Counted from the first letter of the stretch, positions 15,493 to 24,728 are shown. The stretch: DNA of 64,000 nt from Agromyces mediolanus (GCF_023715325.1 NZ_JAMBNX010000001.1:496001-560000); one strand, 5' to 3'. Made by a program: numbers and translations. The notes: generated from the letters alone by a model not told the origin.

Positions 15493-16339
15493 CCCACACC
15501 TCCTTCCGCTGCGTCCACAGCAGCAGCACGACGATGAACAGGAACGGCAGGAAGTTGCGGATGAGCGCGACCTCGTCGATCTGCGCGACGAGGCCGGAGA
15601 GCACGCCGAGCACAAGTCCGCCGACGACGGCGAGGTCGAGCCGCTTGAAGCCGCCGAGCAGGGCGGCCGCCGCGGCGGGCACGATCAGCATCGCGAGGCT
15701 GATCGCGTCGTTCGACTGGGTCGGGGCGACGACGACGATCGCGATGGCGCTGATCACGCCGGTCACGACCCACACGGCGATCGAGAGGGGCTTCGACGGG
15801 ATGCCGAGCAGCTCCGCCGTCGTCGGCCGTTCCGAGAGCGCGCGGAGCCTGGTGCCGATCGCGGTGCGGGTGAGCAGGATCCGCACCGCCACGGCGACGA
15901 CGATCGCGAGCGACACGGTGACGAGTGTCACCTGGCTGATCACGACGCCGCCCAAGGTGAACGCCGGCCCGGAGATGATCGAGGCGAAGGGCTGCGGCTT
16001 GTTGCCGAACAGGATGAACGAGAGCGAGATGAGCAGCAGCAGCGGGCCGACGGTCATCGCCGAGCGGGTGGTCGTGTCGGCCTCGGACAGCCAGGTCGCG
16101 GCGATCCAGCCGATGACCCCCGAGAGCACCCCGGCGAGCAGCACGCCGAGCACCGAGCCGAGCCAGATCGGCAGGCCGGTCTCGGTGACGAGCCAGACGG
16201 CCACGAAGCCGCCGAACATGCCGGTCGCGGCCTGCGAGAAGTTGACGACGCGGACGAGCCGCGACATGAGGGTGAGGCACACGGCGAGCACCGCGTACAG
16301 TCCGCCGGCGGCGAGTCCGGCGAGCGCGCCCTGCAGCAT
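15479..16339 (-). CDS. LivH-type ABC transporter permease
   Basis: 286 aa integral membrane protein with about eight hydrophobic segments. The N-terminal GLAAGGLYAVLAVCLTL and RVVNFSQA segments are hallmarks of LivH ('GLiyGLiAlG... vinFAhG'). ATG at 16339. It overlaps livMG by 14 bp and lies 88 bp downstream of the binding-protein gene. It forms the channel with the permease half of LivMG. Confidence 0.93.
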   Translation of the reverse strand: MLQGALAGLAAGGLYAVLAVCLTLMSRLVRVVNFSQAATGMFGGFVAVWLVTETGLPIWLGSVLGVLLAGVLSGVIGWIAATWLSEADTTTRSAMTVGPLLLLISLSFILFGNKPQPFASIISGPAFTLGGVVISQVTLVTVSLAIVVAVAVRILLTRTAIGTRLRALSERPTTAELLGIPSKPLSIAVWVVTGVISAIAIVVVAPTQSNDAISLAMLIVPAAAAALLGGFKRLDLAVVGGLVLGVLSGLVAQIDEVALIRNFLPFLFIVVLLLWTQRKEVWDAAR

Positions 16340-16427
16340 GGCGTGCTCCTTCCTTGCGGGGTTCGGGGAGGGGCGGGGGAGCGAACGGCGGGACCGGCCG
16401 GGGGGAGGGCCGGTCCCGGCGCTCGGC

Positions 16428-17612
16428 TCACTCCGGGATCACGATCCAGTCGTCCCCGTTGGACTCCCACGCGTTCGTGCCGCTCAGCAGCTTGATGGGC
16501 CAGCCCGCGGTGTTGTCGTGGTGCGCGTCGGCGGTGCCGAACACCCACGGCGTGCCGACCATGGGGTTCTCGATCGGCTTCATGTCGTGCAGCGCCTTCG
16601 TCACCGTCTCGCGGGTGATGTCACCGTCCATGCCCTCGAGCACCTCGATGAAGTACTTCGCCGCGAGGAAGCCGCCCTGGCTGAACGAGGTGAGCGGGAT
16701 GTCGTTCGCCTCCATCAGCTCGCGCCACTCCTGGTTGACGTCGCTCTCGGCGTCGGTGAAGGGGTAGAACTCGGCGGGCACGTAGACGCCCGCGCCGACG
16801 TCGGAGACGGCCTTCGCGAAGTTCTCGCTGTAGACGCTCGTGAGGTAGAGCCAGGTCACGTCGTCCCAGCCCTGGGCGGCGGCGGCCTTCACCTGGCCGA
16901 TCGCGTCGGGCTCGACGGGGTTCACGGCCACGGCCTTGCAGCCCGCGTCCTTCGCCTTGACGATGTACGGCGTGTAGTCCGAGGCGCCGTACGGCACGGT
17001 GTCGTCGACGTAGATCGGCTCCTTGCCGGTGACCTCGGTCCAGCGATCGATGGCGGCCTGGTAGGTCGGCCGGGTCGATCCGGCGATCTCGAGCAGCACG
17101 CAGATGTCGTCGAGGCCGAGCACCTCGGAGCCGTAGTAGAGCGTCAGCGTCATGTCGTTGAAGGGGCCGACGTTCGCGGGCGCGATGTTCGGGGTCGAGA
17201 AGCAGCCGGTGTCGACGCCGATGCCGGGGATCGAGAGGATCTGCTCCTGCTCGTAGTACTGGGCGTTGATCTCGCACTCGATGAGGCTCGCGGAGCCGAC
17301 CATGGCGACGGCCTCGTCGCTGCCGACGATCTCGCGCGCAGCGGCGGACGCGCTCGCCGGGTCGCCCTTGTCGTCGAGGGACTTGTACTCGATCTTCCGT
17401 CCGTCGAGCCCGCCGGCCTCGTTGAAGGCGTCGAAGACCGCGGCGGCCGCGAGGCTCGCCTCGGGGAAGGTCGCCGGGCCGCTCTTGGTGTTGACGGAGC
17501 CGACGACGATGGGCGAGCCGCTGCCGCCGCCGTCATCGCCGCCGGCGCAGCCGGCGAGCACGAGCGCGGTCGCGGTGGCGAGCGCCGCCGCGCCGAGGAG
17601 GTGATGCTTCAT
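16428..17612 (-). CDS. Substrate-binding lipoprotein of branched-chain-type ABC importer (LivK-like)
   Basis: 394 aa. A lipoprotein signal peptide ends in the lipobox LAGC near residue 22, followed by a GGDDGGGSGS spacer and a periplasmic-binding-protein type I fold (Peripla_BP_6) with NTKSGPATFPEA and FNEAGGLDGRKIE typical of the LivK N-terminus. ATG at 17612 with AGGCAGGA upstream. The 222 bp upstream (17613-17834) carry no gene and presumably hold the operon promoter, though no strong -35/-10 pair is evident. It is anchored outside the membrane and captures the substrate. Confidence 0.93.
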   Translation of the reverse strand: MKHHLLGAAALATATALVLAGCAGGDDGGGSGSPIVVGSVNTKSGPATFPEASLAAAAVFDAFNEAGGLDGRKIEYKSLDDKGDPASASAAAREIVGSDEAVAMVGSASLIECEINAQYYEQEQILSIPGIGVDTGCFSTPNIAPANVGPFNDMTLTLYYGSEVLGLDDICVLLEIAGSTRPTYQAAIDRWTEVTGKEPIYVDDTVPYGASDYTPYIVKAKDAGCKAVAVNPVEPDAIGQVKAAAAQGWDDVTWLYLTSVYSENFAKAVSDVGAGVYVPAEFYPFTDAESDVNQEWRELMEANDIPLTSFSQGGFLAAKYFIEVLEGMDGDITRETVTKALHDMKPIENPMVGTPWVFGTADAHHDNTAGWPIKLLSGTNAWESNGDDWIVIPE

Positions 17613-17834
17613 TGGATCCTGCCTCTCGATGGCCGCGGCAGTGGACCGCGGCATCCGTCGTCGATCCGGGCACGGAGCGACGTTGGTGCGTGGCTTGCAG
17701 TCTCCAGCGGCGCCCGGCGCGCTGGAATGCCGTGCAGCGCACGACGCTTGCCTGAGCGGGAAGACGCGTACGCCGCGTGCCGGCCTGGCTCGCCCCGCAC
17801 GGATCGGGCCACCCGGCTGCGGGGGGTCGCCCGC

Positions 17835-18236
17835 TCAGGCGGGGCGGATGGCCCGGTTCACGAGCTCGGTGTCGGTGAACTGCTCGAAGCCGGTCACCCG
17901 GCCGTCCTCCAGTCGCCAGACGTGCGCGACGCGGGCGACGAAGAAGCGACCCGTCTCGCGGTAGGTGCCCGAGTAGGTGCCGATGCCGACGACGGTCGCA
18001 CCGCCGTCGACGAGCTCGTCGATCGTGAGCGTGTAGTCGTCCCACTCGGCCTGGATGCGCTCGAACACGTGCTCGGCGACCGCGTGCGGGCCGACGTAGG
18101 TGCCGGCGTACGGGAAGCCCGCGGCCTCCGTCCAGCGAACGGAGTCCGCGAGCGGCGCGAGCATGCCCGCGAGGTCCCCGGCGTCGGAGGCCGCGTAGTG
18201 CGCCCGGATGATCTCCGCGTTGCCCATCCCGGTCAC
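17835..18236 (-). CDS. SnoaL-like / NTF2-fold protein
   Basis: 133 aa. The cone-shaped NTF2/SnoaL fold is suggested by an N-terminal AEIIRAHYAASDAGDLAGML helix pair, SVRWTEAAGFPYAGTYVG, a central GIGTYSGTYRETG strand pair and the C-terminal HVWRLEDGRVTGFEQFTDT motif. This fold serves many enzymes and binding proteins, so no reaction is claimed. The GTG start at 18236 overlaps the MoaF stop by 4 bp (GTGA), implying co-translation; ATG at 18227 is an alternative. Confidence 0.85.
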   Translation of the reverse strand: MTGMGNAEIIRAHYAASDAGDLAGMLAPLADSVRWTEAAGFPYAGTYVGPHAVAEHVFERIQAEWDDYTLTIDELVDGGATVVGIGTYSGTYRETGRFFVARVAHVWRLEDGRVTGFEQFTDTELVNRAIRPA

Positions 18237-19042
18237 ACCGGCTGCGCGTCGGGGTAGGCGACCGAGCCGAGCGGGTAGATGTGCCCGCCGGCCTTGGAGT
18301 GCTCGCTGCGGCCGTCACCCGTGAGGCCGAGGAAGTTGCCCGTCGTCATGAGCTGGTAGCCGAGGTCGTGCAGCCACACGCTCGCGACGGCGATCCGGAA
18401 CTCGCGGAAGCAGAACAGGTACAGCCCGTCGTCGAGCTTCCAGACGGTCGAGAGGTCCATGTCGCCGTGGCCGCGCTGCACGCCCTCGAGGCACTGCCAC
18501 GCGTAGCGCAGGCTCGACACGTAGACGTGCTCGTAGAGATGCTCGGGGCTGTAGCGGTAGACGTTGCGCTTGCCGATGAGGTCGCGGCTCGGGCCGGGGA
18601 CCTCGCCGCTCGGCTCGGCGCCGTCGATCGTCGCGGCCCAGAACGACTGGCCGACCCGGGGCACGTCGTCCGGCGTCTCGTCGTCGGCGATGCGGCTCAG
18701 CACGACGATCGCGCGGCCCGTCGGCGCGGAGAGCACGACCGTGAGCGACTCGCGCGCTCGGCTTTCGAGGGGGAGGGTCACGAAGTGCACGCCCGCGCGC
18801 ACCTCGACCGCGTCGTACGGGTCGACGGCGGGGGCATCCTGGTCGAGGGCGCCGCCGCCGGTCCAGCGCACGGTGCCGTCGTCGAAGGCGAGCTCGAGGC
18901 GGCTCCCGTCGTCGAGCGAGAGCCCGACGCGGCGGCCGGCGAGCGAGCCGCTCGGCAGTCGGTACGTGTCGATGCCCGCCGCGAACTCGTCGTAGCTGTG
19001 CCAGTCCTCTTCGCCCTTCACCGGGGCGGTGGTGTCGCTCAT
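18233..19042 (-). CDS. MoaF family protein, second copy
   Basis: 269 aa, with the same two-part layout as the protein at 6359-7192: an N-terminal beta half (GLSLDDGSRLELAFDDGTVRW), a C-terminal NVYRYSPEHLYEHVYVS segment and YAWQCLEGVQRG, which lines up with VQWVYSPVHAYEHLYLS and YTWQCLAGPERG in the first copy. ATG at 19042. It is coupled to the SnoaL-like gene. Two MoaF paralogs bracketing an amine oxidase/importer locus argue that the family acts in amine metabolism here; the mechanism is unknown. Confidence 0.8.
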   Translation of the reverse strand: MSDTTAPVKGEEDWHSYDEFAAGIDTYRLPSGSLAGRRVGLSLDDGSRLELAFDDGTVRWTGGGALDQDAPAVDPYDAVEVRAGVHFVTLPLESRARESLTVVLSAPTGRAIVVLSRIADDETPDDVPRVGQSFWAATIDGAEPSGEVPGPSRDLIGKRNVYRYSPEHLYEHVYVSSLRYAWQCLEGVQRGHGDMDLSTVWKLDDGLYLFCFREFRIAVASVWLHDLGYQLMTTGNFLGLTGDGRSEHSKAGGHIYPLGSVAYPDAQPV

Positions 19043-19176
19043 GCTGCGTCCTTCCGGTCGTCGTTCGAGCCATGCTCGGACGCGGCCGGCGGGGCCTCAA
19101 GGGGACCCGATGGATCGTGCCGGGGCGGTCAACCCGCATGCCGCCCGCGGCAAGCGGCCGGCACCCTGACCCCGAA

Positions 19177-19216
19177 CCAGGGTTGCCCAACTTTCATGAA
19201 AGTTGGGCAACCCTGG
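19177..19216. repeat. Palindrome family copy 5 (3' hairpin)
   Basis: Perfect 40-bp palindrome centred at 19196/19197. The inner arm reads GCCCAACTTT where other copies read GCCCGACTTT, with the matching change in the other arm, and the outer arms are CCAGGG/CCCTGG. It lies 59 bp beyond the AraC stop (19276) and upstream of the MoaF gene, so it separates two tandem minus-strand genes rather than a convergent pair. Confidence 0.88.
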
Positions 19217-19275
19217 GGAGGTGCGGCGGCTGGGCGGCCGGAGGCGGGAGCCCGAGCCCGAGCCCGGGGGACGGC

Positions 19276-20235
19276 TCAGCGGGCGCGGAGCTCGCTCGGC
19301 GCGTGCCCGTAGGCGGCCTTGAACGCGCGGCTGAAGTGCGCGGCGTCGACGAAGCCCCAGCGCGCCGCGATCGCCGCGACGGGGCGGTCGGCGTAGAGCG
19401 GGTTCATCAGGTCGCGGCGGCAGCGCTCGAGCCGCCGCGTGCGGATCCACGTCGACACGGTGGTGCCCTGCGACTGGAAGAGCCCGTGCAGGTGCCGGGT
19501 GGAGATGTAGTGCGCGGCCGCGATGGAGGCGGGCCCGAGCTCGGTCGAGGCGAGGTTCTCGTCGATGTACGCGCGGATGCGCTGCATGAGCGCCTGGTGC
19601 GGGTCGCCGCCCTCGCGGTCGAGGTCGAGCTCACGGGCGAACACGGTCGTCACGAGGTCGAGGGCGCTGTGGGTGAGCCGGACGCCGGCCGAGCCGTGCA
19701 GCTGTTCGAGGTTGCCGGCGAGCTGCGTGAGGTACGGCACCACGAGCGCGCCGAGCCCCTCGTCGCCCGCCATGCGGACGGCGGTCAGCTGCCCGACGAC
19801 CTCCGAGGGGAGGTCGATCAGGTGCTTCGGGAACATCACGACCATGGTGCGGAATTCAGCGTCGAAGACGAGCGAGTAGGGCCGGTTGGTGTCGTAGACG
19901 GCGAGGTCGCCCGGGCGCAGCACCGCCTCGCGGTTGTCCTGGATGAGGATGCCGGAGCCGGCGAGCATGAGGCTGAGCTTGAACGAACCGCGGTCGCCGC
20001 GGGCGATGAGCTCGGGGGTGCGCTCGACGACGTGGTCGGTCGCCCGGACTTCGCTCACGTGCACCTCGTCGACGTTCGCCGCGCGGATGATGCCGCGGAA
20101 CGGGTCGGGGTGCTCGCTCGTCACCTGCAGCGGCACGAAGGCGTCGCTCACGGCGGTGCGGAAGGCGGAGAAATCACGCGCGAGGATGGTCGAGACGGGG
20201 CCTTGCTCGGGACGAGCGGCGGGGGAGCTGTGCAC
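19276..20235 (-). CDS. AraC family transcriptional regulator (FeaR-like)
   Basis: 319 aa. The N-terminal ligand/dimer domain is of the AraC-binding-like type (PF14525 style), including GSGILIQDNREAVLRPGDLAVYDTNRPY, a stretch typical of FeaR-like regulators. The C-terminal double helix-turn-helix (about residues 215-315) has ISTRHLHGLFQSQG and the FVDAAHFSRAFKAAYGHAPSE signature. The GTG start at 20235 follows GAGGTG. A TATACA -10 candidate is at 20276-20271. In E. coli FeaR activates the tynA amine oxidase; by analogy this probably activates the amine locus. That target is inference. Confidence 0.92.
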   Translation of the reverse strand: MHSSPAARPEQGPVSTILARDFSAFRTAVSDAFVPLQVTSEHPDPFRGIIRAANVDEVHVSEVRATDHVVERTPELIARGDRGSFKLSLMLAGSGILIQDNREAVLRPGDLAVYDTNRPYSLVFDAEFRTMVVMFPKHLIDLPSEVVGQLTAVRMAGDEGLGALVVPYLTQLAGNLEQLHGSAGVRLTHSALDLVTTVFARELDLDREGGDPHQALMQRIRAYIDENLASTELGPASIAAAHYISTRHLHGLFQSQGTTVSTWIRTRRLERCRRDLMNPLYADRPVAAIAARWGFVDAAHFSRAFKAAYGHAPSELRAR

Positions 20236-20409
20236 GGGTTCACCTCGATGTGCTCGGAACGCGACTGCGTTGTATACGATCCGTAGCGGCGAGCTTAGCA
20301 GGCCGCCGCGGGCGCGGCACCCGCCCCGGAACGGGGCACTCCCGGCGTCGCTGCACTCCCGGTCAAGCCCGCTGCGCCCGCGGCACTGCGCCCGCGGTCC
20401 GGCGCTCGC

Positions 20410-20415
20410 TAGCGT
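20410..20415 (+). promoter_or_regulatory. Leaderless-type -10 (TAGCGT)
   Basis: TAGCGT is followed by exactly 6 bp and then the GTG of the membrane protein at 20422, and there is no Shine-Dalgarno sequence. This spacing puts the predicted transcript start at the start codon, as in actinobacterial leaderless mRNAs. Confidence 0.5.
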
Positions 20416-20421
20416 CGGAAC

Positions 20422-20961
20422 GTGCTCGCCCCCGTCCTCATCGCCGCCGCCCTCGGGCTCACGGCGGCGTCCGGCGTCTGCGCGGGCCTCGCCGTCGTGC
20501 GCCGCGCCGCGCCGAAGCGGGTCGTGCCCGCCGCGATCGTGATGGCGGTCTCCGCGGTGGACATGCTGCTGCCCGGCACCGTGCTCGCTCCGGTCGCGTG
20601 GGGCGCGCTCCTGCTGCTCCTCGCACTCGGCCTGCTGCTCGGTCGCACCGCCCCGGCAGCCCGTCGCGAGCTCGCCTGGCACGCCGGCTCGACCCTCGTG
20701 ATGGCGGCGATGTGGTTCGGGATGGCGGTGCCCGGCGCGGCCGCCATCACCGATCCGGGCGGGGCGGCCCACGGCGGACACGGCGGGCACGGCGGCCCGA
20801 TGCTCGGGGTGCTCCTCCTCCTCGCGGCGCTCGCGCTCGCCGTGGCGGCGTTCCGGCACCTCCCGCGGGCCCGTCGTCAGGAGGCGGGCATCGCGGCGTG
20901 GCGGCATCCGCTGATGGCCGTCGCGATGCTGGCCATGCTCGCGGCCATGCCCGCCTGGTGA
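20422..20961 (+). CDS. Hypothetical membrane protein with His/Gly loop
   Basis: 179 aa with about five hydrophobic segments (roughly residues 2-25, 35-52, 55-73, 88-108 and 125-145). A periplasmic-side or loop stretch AHGGHGGHGG separates two of them and could bind metal. The layout resembles small actinobacterial DUF5134-type membrane proteins, but I cannot confirm the family. GTG at 20422 is probably leaderless. It is divergent from the AraC gene and unrelated in function as far as can be seen. Confidence 0.75.
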   Translation: MLAPVLIAAALGLTAASGVCAGLAVVRRAAPKRVVPAAIVMAVSAVDMLLPGTVLAPVAWGALLLLLALGLLLGRTAPAARRELAWHAGSTLVMAAMWFGMAVPGAAAITDPGGAAHGGHGGHGGPMLGVLLLLAALALAVAAFRHLPRARRQEAGIAAWRHPLMAVAMLAMLAAMPAW

Positions 20962-21075
20962 ACGGATGGCCTGTCCGCTGCCGCGCGCGGCGCGAACTGA
21001 GCGACGCTCGCCGCACGGTACACTGAGGGCGGGCCGAGGTGCCGCCGCGTCCAGTCCTTCCCACTCCGCGGGTCC

Positions 21076-21081
21076 GTACAA
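21076..21081 (+). promoter_or_regulatory. -10 candidate (TACAAT) for gap
   Basis: TACAAT sits 71 bp upstream of the GTG of the GAPDH gene, in a 191-bp gap. A second weaker hexamer, TACACT, is at 21019-21024. No good -35 match is visible at either. The predicted leader is about 65 nt, ending with the GAAGGA ribosome site at 21141-21146. Confidence 0.4.
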
Positions 21082-21152
21082 TCCCAGACACCCCGTATTC
21101 GAGTGCGGTCGACGCTGCCCACCTGTGCGCGCGCGACCGAGAAGGACGCAAC

Positions 21153-22649
21153 GTGAGCCACGAGTTCGAAGCCCGACGTCAGGACTGGATCGCCCGAGAG
21201 GAGCTCGCCGAGCGGATGATCCCGCTCATCGGCGGCCTCTACCGAGACCACGGAGTGGTCACGAGCATCCACGGCCGGCGGCTCATCAACCGCTCGGCCG
21301 TCGAACTGCTGAAGGCGCACCGCTTCGCCCGCCAGGCCGGCGACGTCGAGCTCGACCTCGAGGACACCATGCGCGTGCTCGAGGCGCTCCGCGACATCGC
21401 GCCCGGCCCGGCCTCGATCGACGTCGCCCGCCTCGTCACCCGCTACGCCGACGCCGCGGGCGAGCTCGACGACGCCGCCGCGCTCGCCGACTTCCTGCGC
21501 GCGGAGCTCGCGCCCGTGCTCGTCGACGTCGACGCCGCCCCGGCCGAAGGCACCGATGTCGTGCTCTACGGCTTCGGTCGCATCGGGCGCCTGCTCGCCC
21601 GCATCCTCATCGCGCACTCCGGCGGCGGCCAGGGCCTCCGCCTGCGCGCCATCGTCGTCCGCCGCGGCAGCGACAACGACCTCCAGAAGCGGGCCAGCCT
21701 GCTCCGTCGCGACTCGGTGCACGGCCCGTTCCAGGGCACGATCGAGGTCGACGAGGAGGCGAACACGATCCTCGCGAACGGCACGCTCATCCAGGTGATC
21801 TACTCCGACGACCCGGCATCGATCGACTACACCGCGTACGGCATCCGCGACGCGATCGTCGTCGACAACACCGGCCGTTGGCGCGACGAGGCCGGACTCG
21901 AGCAGCACCTGCGCTCGACGGGGGTCTCGCGCGTGCTCCTCACCGCCCCCGGCAAGGGCGCCATCAAGAACATCGTGCACGGCATCAACCACGAGGTGAT
22001 CGAGCCGGGCGACCGCATCCTCTCCGCCGCCTCGTGCACCACGAACGCGATCACCCCGGTGCTCGCGGCGATCGACGAGGCGTACGGCGTCGTCCGCGGC
22101 CACGTCGAGACGGTGCACTCCTTCACGAACGACCAGAACCTCATCGACAACTTCCACAAGGGCGACCGTCGCGGCCGCTCCGCGGTGCTGAACATGGTCA
22201 TCGCCGAGACGGGCGCCGCCAAGGCCGTGTCGAAGGCGCTGCCGCAGCTCGAGGGCAAGCTCACCGGCTCCGCGATCCGGGTGCCGACGCCGGACGTGTC
22301 GCTCGCCATCCTGAACCTGCAGCTCGAGCGGCCGACCGACAAGGCGACCCTGAACAGCTTCCTGCGGCAGACCTCGCTGACCTCGCCGCTGCGCCAGCAG
22401 ATCGACTACATCGAGTCGCCCGAGGTCGTGTCGACCGACTTCGTCGGCTCGAACCGTGCGGGCATCGTCGACGGGCTCGCGACGATCGCCGACGGCACCG
22501 ATGTCGTGCTGTACGTCTGGTACGACAACGAGTACGGCTACTCGTGCCAGGTGGTCCGCGTCATCGAGGCGATGGCGGGCAGTCACCCGGTCGTGCTCCC
22601 GGAGCGCGTGCCGGTGGTCGTCGAGCGCGAGATCGCTCCGGTCCCCTGA
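21153..22649 (+). CDS. gap: Glyceraldehyde-3-phosphate dehydrogenase, N-terminally extended (GapB-type)
   Basis: 498 aa, about 150 residues longer than classical GAPDH. An alpha-helical N-terminal extension (1-130) precedes the Rossmann domain (YGFGRIGRLLARIL). The catalytic Cys295 is in SAASCTTNAIT, followed by HSFTNDQNL and the NAD-domain C-terminus WYDNEYGYSCQV. The size and extension match the ~480-aa GapB enzymes of Corynebacterium and relatives, which favour the gluconeogenic direction with NADP. GTG at 21153 with GAAGGA upstream. No glycolytic operon partners are adjacent. Confidence 0.93.
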   Translation: MSHEFEARRQDWIAREELAERMIPLIGGLYRDHGVVTSIHGRRLINRSAVELLKAHRFARQAGDVELDLEDTMRVLEALRDIAPGPASIDVARLVTRYADAAGELDDAAALADFLRAELAPVLVDVDAAPAEGTDVVLYGFGRIGRLLARILIAHSGGGQGLRLRAIVVRRGSDNDLQKRASLLRRDSVHGPFQGTIEVDEEANTILANGTLIQVIYSDDPASIDYTAYGIRDAIVVDNTGRWRDEAGLEQHLRSTGVSRVLLTAPGKGAIKNIVHGINHEVIEPGDRILSAASCTTNAITPVLAAIDEAYGVVRGHVETVHSFTNDQNLIDNFHKGDRRGRSAVLNMVIAETGAAKAVSKALPQLEGKLTGSAIRVPTPDVSLAILNLQLERPTDKATLNSFLRQTSLTSPLRQQIDYIESPEVVSTDFVGSNRAGIVDGLATIADGTDVVLYVWYDNEYGYSCQVVRVIEAMAGSHPVVLPERVPVVVEREIAPVP

Positions 22650-22663
22650 GCGGGTTCGCGACG

Positions 22664-22669
22664 TAGGCT
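22664..22669 (+). promoter_or_regulatory. Leaderless-type -10 (TAGGCT)
   Basis: TAGGCT, 6 bp, then the ATG of the thiolase gene at 22676. The purine-rich spacer GAGGGA touches the ATG and is too close to act as a ribosome site, favouring leaderless translation. Confidence 0.55.
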
Positions 22670-22675
22670 GAGGGA

Positions 22676-23857
22676 ATGAGCACCGAAGCCGTCATCGTCG
22701 ACGTCGTGCGCACTCCGGTCGGGCGGGGCAAGCCCGGCGGGATGCTCTCGGCCGTGCATCCGGTCGACCTCCTCGCGGGGGTCCTCGACGCGATCGTCGG
22801 GCGCAACGATCTCGACCCCGCGCTCGTCGACGACGTCATCGCCGGCTGCGTGAGCCAGGTCGGCGAGCAGTCGATGAACCTCGCGCGCAGCGCGGTGCTG
22901 GCCGCGGGGTTCCCGGACACGGTGCCGGCGACCACGATCGACCGGCAGTGCGGGTCGAGCCAGCAGGCCGTCGCCTTCGCCGCGCAGGCGGTGCTCGCGG
23001 GGCAGGCCGAGATCGTCATCGCCTGCGGCGTGGAGTCGATGAGCCGGGTGCCGCTCGGCTCGTCTCTGCAGGGGGCCGACCCGCACGGCGAACGGCTGCG
23101 CGCCCGTTACCCGGAGGGCCTCGTCAACCAGGGCGTCGCCGCGGAGCTCATCGCGGTGCGCTGGGGCCTCGACCGGGATCGCCTGGACGCCTACGCGGCG
23201 CGTTCGCACGAGCTCGCAGCCGCGGCGGCCGAGTCCGGCGCCTTCGCCACGGAGCTCGTGCCGGTGCCGGGCGTCGACCGCCTGAGCGACGAGACCGTCC
23301 GACCGGGCACCACCGTCGAGGGGCTCGCCGGGCTGCCTGCGGCCTTCCGCACCGACGAGCTCGCCGCCCGCTTCCCCGAGCTCGACTGGCGCATCATCGC
23401 GGGCAGCTCTTCGCCGCTCAGCGACGGCGCCTCGGCCGCGCTCATCATGAGCCGGGCCGCGGCGGAACGGCTGGGTCTGCCACCGCGCGCCCGGTTCCAC
23501 AGCTCGATCGTCGTCGGCAGCGATCCCATGACGATGCTCACCGGCGTCATCCCCGCCACGGCTCGCGTGCTCGAACGAGCGGGGCTCGGCCACGACGACA
23601 TCGACGCCTACGAGGTCAACGAGGCGTTCGCCTCGGTGCCGCTCGCCTGGCTGGCGGACACCGGCGCCGACCCGGCGAAGCTCAACCCGCGCGGGGGAGC
23701 GATCGCGCTCGGGCACGCGCTCGGCTCCTCGGGCACGCGCCTGCTCACCACGCTCGTGAACCAGCTCGAGGCGAGCGGCGGCCGCTACGGGCTCCAGACG
23801 ATGTGCGAGGGCGGCGGGATGGCGAACGCGATGATCATCGAGCGGACGGCGTCGTGA
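22676..23857 (+). CDS. Thiolase family protein (acetyl-CoA acyltransferase)
   Basis: 393 aa, the standard thiolase length. The acyl-accepting Cys92 is in [14 protein letters not shown] lies near residue 318, His347 is in [14 protein letters not shown], and the second Cys377 is in [10 protein letters not shown]. It cleaves 3-ketoacyl-CoA or condenses acyl-CoAs. It is followed 67 bp later by a hydroxyacyl-CoA dehydrogenase-type SDR, so the two likely form the last steps of a beta-oxidation-like route. ATG at 22676 appears leaderless. Confidence 0.94.
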   Translation: MSTEAVIVDVVRTPVGRGKPGGMLSAVHPVDLLAGVLDAIVGRNDLDPALVDDVIAGCVSQVGEQSMNLARSAVLAAGFPDTVPATTIDRQCGSSQQAVAFAAQAVLAGQAEIVIACGVESMSRVPLGSSLQGADPHGERLRARYPEGLVNQGVAAELIAVRWGLDRDRLDAYAARSHELAAAAAESGAFATELVPVPGVDRLSDETVRPGTTVEGLAGLPAAFRTDELAARFPELDWRIIAGSSSPLSDGASAALIMSRAAAERLGLPPRARFHSSIVVGSDPMTMLTGVIPATARVLERAGLGHDDIDAYEVNEAFASVPLAWLADTGADPAKLNPRGGAIALGHALGSSGTRLLTTLVNQLEASGGRYGLQTMCEGGGMANAMIIERTAS

Positions 23858-23924
23858 ACGCCGACCGCGCCGGGCGGCGGGTCGCCGTCGCCCCATCGGC
23901 ACACGACGAAGGGATTCTCCTGCA

Positions 23925-24713
23925 ATGGAACTGACCGGCACCTCCGCCATCGTCACCGGAGCGGCTTCCGGCCTCGGCCGGGCGACCGCGCGCGCACTCG
24001 TCGACGGAGGCGCGTCCGTCGTGCTCGTCGATCTGCCCGGCCCCCGGGGTGAGGAGACCGCCGCCGAGCTCGGCGCCGCGGCGCAGTTCGTCGCCGCCGA
24101 CGTCGCGGACGAGGCGCAGGTGCAGGCCGCGGTCGAGGCGGCGAGCGCGCTCGGCCCGCTGCGCGTGGCCGTGAACTGCGCCGGCATCGCCACCGGCAAT
24201 CGCACGGTCGGTCGCGAGGGGCCGGCCCCCCTCGATGTCTTCGAGCGGACCATCCGCGTGAACCTCGTCGGCACCTTCAACGTGACCCGGCTCGCCGCCG
24301 CTGCGATGGCGCAGACCGAGCCGGCCACCGCGGGGGTCGAGGGCGGCCCGGCGACCCCGGAGCGCGGCGTGATCGTGAACACCGCCTCGGTCGCCGCCTT
24401 CGACGGGCAGATCGGGCAGGCCGCCTACTCGGCGTCGAAGGGCGGCGTCGCCGCCATGACGCTGCCGCTGGCCCGTGACCTCTCGAAGCTGCTCATCCGG
24501 GTCGTCACGATCGCCCCCGGCATCTTCGAGACGCCGATGATGGCGGGGATGCCGCAGGAGGTTCAGGACTCGCTCGGGGCCCAGGTGCCTCATCCCTCCC
24601 GGCTCGGCTCCCCGGCCGAGTACGCGGACCTGGTGCGCGCGATCGTGCGCAACCCGATGCTGAACGGCGAGACGATCCGACTCGACGGCGCCATCCGCAT
24701 GCAGCCCAAGTAG
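23925..24713 (+). CDS. SDR, 3-hydroxyacyl-CoA dehydrogenase type (HSD10-like)
   Basis: 262 aa. TGAASGLG lies near residue 11, NCAG is present, the catalytic Ser is in [14 protein letters not shown], and YSASK is the Tyr/Lys motif. The stretch [20 protein letters not shown] and the end [10 protein letters not shown] match type-2 (HSD17B10-like) 3-hydroxyacyl-CoA dehydrogenases. It pairs logically with the upstream thiolase: oxidation of 3-hydroxyacyl-CoA, then thiolysis. ATG at 23925. Confidence 0.9.
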   Translation: MELTGTSAIVTGAASGLGRATARALVDGGASVVLVDLPGPRGEETAAELGAAAQFVAADVADEAQVQAAVEAASALGPLRVAVNCAGIATGNRTVGREGPAPLDVFERTIRVNLVGTFNVTRLAAAAMAQTEPATAGVEGGPATPERGVIVNTASVAAFDGQIGQAAYSASKGGVAAMTLPLARDLSKLLIRVVTIAPGIFETPMMAGMPQEVQDSLGAQVPHPSRLGSPAEYADLVRAIVRNPMLNGETIRLDGAIRMQPK

Positions 24714-24728
24714 CCGCTCGCTCCCCAC

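Noticed and set aside
13834-15537. 567-codon plus-strand frame opposite the LivM-LivG gene
   Set aside because: Composition typical of antisense high-GC frames and no motif; the minus strand has Walker A/B and membrane segments.
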